Part shown: piece after piece, positions 5,724 through 7,786 of the stretch
Numbering within the stretch: the first letter of the stretch is position 1
How the letters are laid out: every line of letters starts with the position of its first letter
Position numbers and translations under genes: made by a program
NCBI GenBank assembly: GCA_040752295.1
Contig: JBFMFE010000252.1
Span: 1 to 7,786, forward strand
From: JBFMFE01 sp040752295
GTDB lineage: Bacteria; UBP15; UBA6099; JBFMBQ01
Direction: 5' to 3'
Length of the DNA: 7,786 nucleotides
Notes under the pieces: generated by a model
Told to the model about the DNA's origin: nothing
The model's input: only the letters and a program-made list of their open reading frames with translations
Database searches by the model: none

Positions 5724-6380
5724 GTGGTCCCCGTGCGAATCTTCTGGGGCAAGGGAAAAGAAATCGAGAAGAGACTCGGCGAGTACATCCGGGAAATGAA
5801 CAACTGCATGAAGCTGTTCTACGATTTCTGCTTCGCCTATCTCGAAAAGGGGTGCGACGAGGCGCTGAGGGAAGTGAACGTGGCGGTGCGGGACGCGGAA
5901 TCGAGGTGCGACGACATAAGGCACGACATCGAGCACCAGCTCTTTCAGGGGGCGCTCATACCGAGCTACCGCGGCGACATATACTCGCTTCTCGAAGCGG
6001 TTGACAAGGTCCCCAACAAGGCGGAATCCACGAGCGACAACATCTCCCTCCAGAACGTGTGCGTTCCGGACGAACTCAAGGACGATTTCAGGGAACTGCT
6101 GCGGCGGACGACGGACTGCACGCTCGCCCTGTCGGAATCCCTCAACTGCCTTTTCACCAACATCAGGGACGCGGCGAACCTCTCCAAAAAGGTGGACGAA
6201 CTGGAAAGCGCCGTGGACGAACACGAGAGAATGATGATAAAGAAGGTCTTCGACATGGACGTCGAACTCGCCCTCAAGATGCTCCTCAAGGAACTAATAA
6301 TAGACGTCGCCTCGATAGCGGACAGGGCTGAAAACGCGGCGAACGTGCTCGAAATGATCGCCGTCAAGGGCAAAGCTTGA
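5724..6380 (+). CDS. DUF47 / PhoU-like phosphate transport accessory protein
   Basis: This 218-residue, almost wholly helical protein belongs to the DUF47 (PhoU-related, TIGR00153-type) family, whose genes usually sit directly upstream of PiT transporters, as here. It is thought to be a cytoplasmic partner or regulator of the transporter. Support comes from the short N-terminal start (VRIFWGKGKEIEKRL, matching the family's F/W-G-K opening), the usual length of about 205-225 residues, long charged amphipathic helices, and acidic PhoU-like clusters such as VDELESAVDEHE in the second half, which in relatives contribute metal binding. The GTG at 5724 was chosen from its Shine-Dalgarno spacing; 5700 would add eight residues. 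The stop is 43 bases before the transporter gene on the same strand, so the two are almost certainly co-transcribed. Confidence 0.9.
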   Translation: MVPVRIFWGKGKEIEKRLGEYIREMNNCMKLFYDFCFAYLEKGCDEALREVNVAVRDAESRCDDIRHDIEHQLFQGALIPSYRGDIYSLLEAVDKVPNKAESTSDNISLQNVCVPDELKDDFRELLRRTTDCTLALSESLNCLFTNIRDAANLSKKVDELESAVDEHERMMIKKVFDMDVELALKMLLKELIIDVASIADRAENAANVLEMIAVKGKA

Positions 6381-6423
6381 CGCCAGCGCGGCGCGACACC
6401 GAAAGGGGAAAGCGGACGGGCGA

Positions 6424-7359
6424 ATGACCATCTGGTTGAGCGGAAGCGTATTCTTAGGCTGGGCGCTTGGCGCAAACGACGCGGCGAACGTCTTCGGCAC
6501 CGCCGTGGCGACGCGCACCGTGCGCTTCTCCACGGCAGCCGCGCTGATCTGCGTCTTCGTCGTGCTCGGCGCGCTCCTCGGGGGCGCAGGTGGAATGCGC
6601 ACTCTCGGCGGGCTGACGGACCAGACGATACAGACCGCCTTCATCACCTCGTTCGCCGCGGCGCTCACCGTCACGTTCATGACGACCCTTTCGCTTCCCG
6701 TCTCCACCTCCCAGGCGGTCGTGGGAGCGATAATGGGCATAGGGCTGGGAGTGGGAAAGGTTGACTTCGGGGGGCTGGCGAAGGTGATCGTCTGCTGGGT
6801 CGGAACGCCCATCGGCGCGATGCTCGCCTCCATCGCGCTGTACTATCTTTTGAGTTTCCCCTTCAACCTGATCAGCCACAACATGTTCATGGCGAACCTG
6901 ATATTGAGGTGGGGGTTCATCATCGGCGGCGCGTGGGGGGCGTACGCGCTCGGCGCGAACAACGTCGCGAACGTGACGGGTGTTTTCGCGGGCTGCGGCG
7001 TGATGTCGCCCGATGCCGCGGCGCTCGTCGGCTCGCTGAGCATCTGCCTGGGCGTGGTCACGTACAGCATGAGGGTGATGCTGACCGTCGGACAGCGGCT
7101 TGTGGCGCTGGAGCCGTTCACGGCGCTGGTCGCCGTGCTCTCCGAGGCGCTCACGGTGCATTTTTACGCCGTCGTCGGCGTCCCGGTGTCCACCTCGCAG
7201 GCGATCGTCGGCGCGGTGCTCGGAGTGGGGCTGCTTAAAGGCGTGAAAACGGTCAACGTGAGGGTGCTCGTCAGGATTCTCATGGGCTGGCTCCTCACGC
7301 CGGCTGTATCCATGCTGATCTCCTGCCTCCTGTTTCTGATTTTCAGATCGTTTGCATGA
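6424..7359 (+). CDS. pit: PiT-family inorganic phosphate transporter (PHO4 family)
   Basis: This 311-residue integral membrane protein should carry inorganic phosphate into the cell, driven by an ion gradient (H+ or Na+; not decidable here). It has the two inverted halves of the family. Half one carries GANDAANV (16-23) and LPVSTSQA (91-98); half two carries GANNVANV (177-184) and VPVSTSQA (253-260). These repeated motifs form the substrate-binding core in the family. Hydrophobic spans fill nearly the whole length, with few polar connectors. It is at the short end of the family because it lacks the long central cytoplasmic loop of many PiTs; the two halves are joined by only a short basic stretch near 160. 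In half two the usual Asp of GANDVAN is Asn. The ATG at 6424 has only a weak purine tract before it, but no in-frame start lies just upstream and the first motif follows at once. It is the second gene after DUF47. Confidence 0.95.
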   Translation: MTIWLSGSVFLGWALGANDAANVFGTAVATRTVRFSTAAALICVFVVLGALLGGAGGMRTLGGLTDQTIQTAFITSFAAALTVTFMTTLSLPVSTSQAVVGAIMGIGLGVGKVDFGGLAKVIVCWVGTPIGAMLASIALYYLLSFPFNLISHNMFMANLILRWGFIIGGAWGAYALGANNVANVTGVFAGCGVMSPDAAALVGSLSICLGVVTYSMRVMLTVGQRLVALEPFTALVAVLSEALTVHFYAVVGVPVSTSQAIVGAVLGVGLLKGVKTVNVRVLVRILMGWLLTPAVSMLISCLLFLIFRSFA

Positions 7360-7380
7360 CGCGTCTTTTTGCGCTATACT
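7352..7380 (+). promoter_or_regulatory. Promoter for the gene running off the right edge
   Basis: TTGCAT (7352-7357) and TATACT (7375-7380) are spaced by exactly 17 bases. The -10 matches five of six consensus bases; the -35 keeps the conserved TTG. The -35 overlaps the last codons of the phosphate transporter gene. Transcription would begin near 7387, just before the leader hairpin. Confidence 0.45.
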
Positions 7381-7393
7381 TAAGCTGAGGGGT

Positions 7394-7426
7394 TCCGGAT
7401 TGTTCCCTTGCCCGGGAAAATCCGGA
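7394..7426 (+). promoter_or_regulatory. Stable leader hairpin before the last gene
   Basis: TCCGGATT (7394-7401) pairs with AATCCGGA (7419-7426), and TTCCC (7403-7407) pairs with GGGAA (7414-7418). This gives 13 base pairs with a single bulged G (7402) and the loop TTGCCC. It is the most stable simple hairpin in the window. It would lie at the very 5' end of the predicted transcript and ends 11 bases before the ATG at 7438; an alternative in-frame ATG at 7426 begins on the last paired base. No T-run follows, so termination of the phosphate unit is less likely than a leader role such as message stability or control of translation. Confidence 0.55.
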
Positions 7427-7437
7427 TGGTTGTGCAC

Positions 7438-7786
7438 ATGGCGGTGGCACCTGTACAGGGAAGTACAAGCGCCCCTTTTCTTCAGGCGTTGAAGACAGGC
7501 TCGGCGTCGCAGTCGGGCTTTTATTTTTTGGCGTCGCAGCAGGTCGTACACCGCGCGGAGACGCTGAGGCGCGACCCCTCCGAGGCGCGTCTTCTGTTCA
7601 GGGCGAGCCGCCTCTTCGACTCGTCGTCGAGACTGATAAGAGCGCAGCCCGGCAACGTCTTCAACACCAAACGGATGGAAACGAGCAACGCCCGCGTCGT
7701 CACGGGCGGAAGCGCCCCCTTCGCCTCCGAGGCGGTGTACGGCATCGTCGTCGTCACGCCCGCCGACTCGGTTTCAGTCGTTTCCA
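7438..7786 (+). CDS. Partial unrecognised protein, 5' end only; weakly flagellar-like
   Basis: An open frame runs from the ATG at 7438 to the end of the window without a stop, giving at least 116 residues. Its third positions are strongly G/C, like the other genes here. It begins MAVAPVQGSTSAPFLQALK, with no signal peptide, and reads through helix-like LRRDPSEARLLFRASRLF into FNTKRMETSNARVVTGGS and VYGIVVVTPADS. That sequence of features (helix, then F-N-x-x-x-x-x-T-S-N-x-x-V-V, then a beta strand ending near a small residue) weakly recalls the start of flagellar cap (FliD) and flagellin-type proteins. This is pattern inference only. The frame is open back to 7384, so ATG at 7426 or GTG at 7432 are possible starts; 7438 was preferred because GGATGG (7424-7429) lies eight bases before it. 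A promoter and hairpin precede it, so it opens a new transcription unit. Confidence 0.65.
   Translation, partial: MAVAPVQGSTSAPFLQALKTGSASQSGFYFLASQQVVHRAETLRRDPSEARLLFRASRLFDSSSRLIRAQPGNVFNTKRMETSNARVVTGGSAPFASEAVYGIVVVTPADSVSVVS

Noticed and set aside
7358..7375. Intrinsic terminator GACGCGTC plus T-run just after the phosphate transporter
   Set aside because: The palindrome leaves no room for a loop, so it cannot form a stable stem. The T-run falls in the spacer of the next promoter.
7438..7480. T-box-like antiterminator, because GGTGGCACC and a following CGCCCCTTTT recall the T-box end
   Set aside because: The full T-box sequence is not matched (no ACCGCG), there is no room for a specifier stem upstream, and the segment is in-frame coding sequence of the last gene.
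6454..7551. 365-codon minus-strand frame opposite the phosphate transporter
   Set aside because: It is an Arg/His-rich shadow antisense to a protein with duplicated family signatures and membrane spans.

Overview
The window comes from a GC-rich bacterial chromosome, most likely an uncultured lineage; I cannot name the phylum. Genes are strongly G/C-biased at third codon positions, with the usual long spurious reading frames in other frames. Several intergenic gaps carry a near-consensus sigma-70-type -10 box (TATAAT, TATAAT, TATACT), and the mannosidase has a perfect Shine-Dalgarno site. Two non-coding repeat elements of different composition lie between genes. Nothing points to a plasmid, phage or intact insertion sequence.

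Layout. Positions 1-326 have no convincing gene: a cluster of GC-rich palindromes (1-84), then a more AT-rich stretch bounded by an imperfect inverted repeat (134-262). A family GH38 alpha-mannosidase is encoded on the minus strand (327-2996). A 361-base divergent gap follows, with a candidate promoter for each direction and an AT-rich imperfect inverted repeat (3225-3305). Four genes on the plus strand follow: an exported TolB-like beta-propeller protein (3358-4545), a radical SAM/SPASM protein (4654-5583) with its own promoter, and a two-gene phosphate unit made of a DUF47/PhoU-like protein (5724-6380) and a short PiT-family phosphate transporter (6424-7359). At the right edge a new transcription unit begins: promoter, 13-bp leader hairpin, and the 5' part of an unrecognised protein (7438 to beyond the window) that weakly recalls flagellar cap/flagellin-type proteins.

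How the genes fit together. Only the DUF47-PiT pair is a clear functional unit: low-affinity phosphate uptake with its accessory protein. The mannosidase and the propeller protein share a divergent control region, which may mean shared control but does not prove it. The radical SAM protein stands alone, with no recognisable substrate peptide or partner beside it.

I do not see a convincing new multi-gene system. The points most worth checking are the 3225-3305 repeat lying between a likely promoter and its gene, the aromatic-rich insert in the propeller protein, the dyad and seven-codon mini-ORF in front of the phosphate unit, and the structured leader of the truncated last gene.
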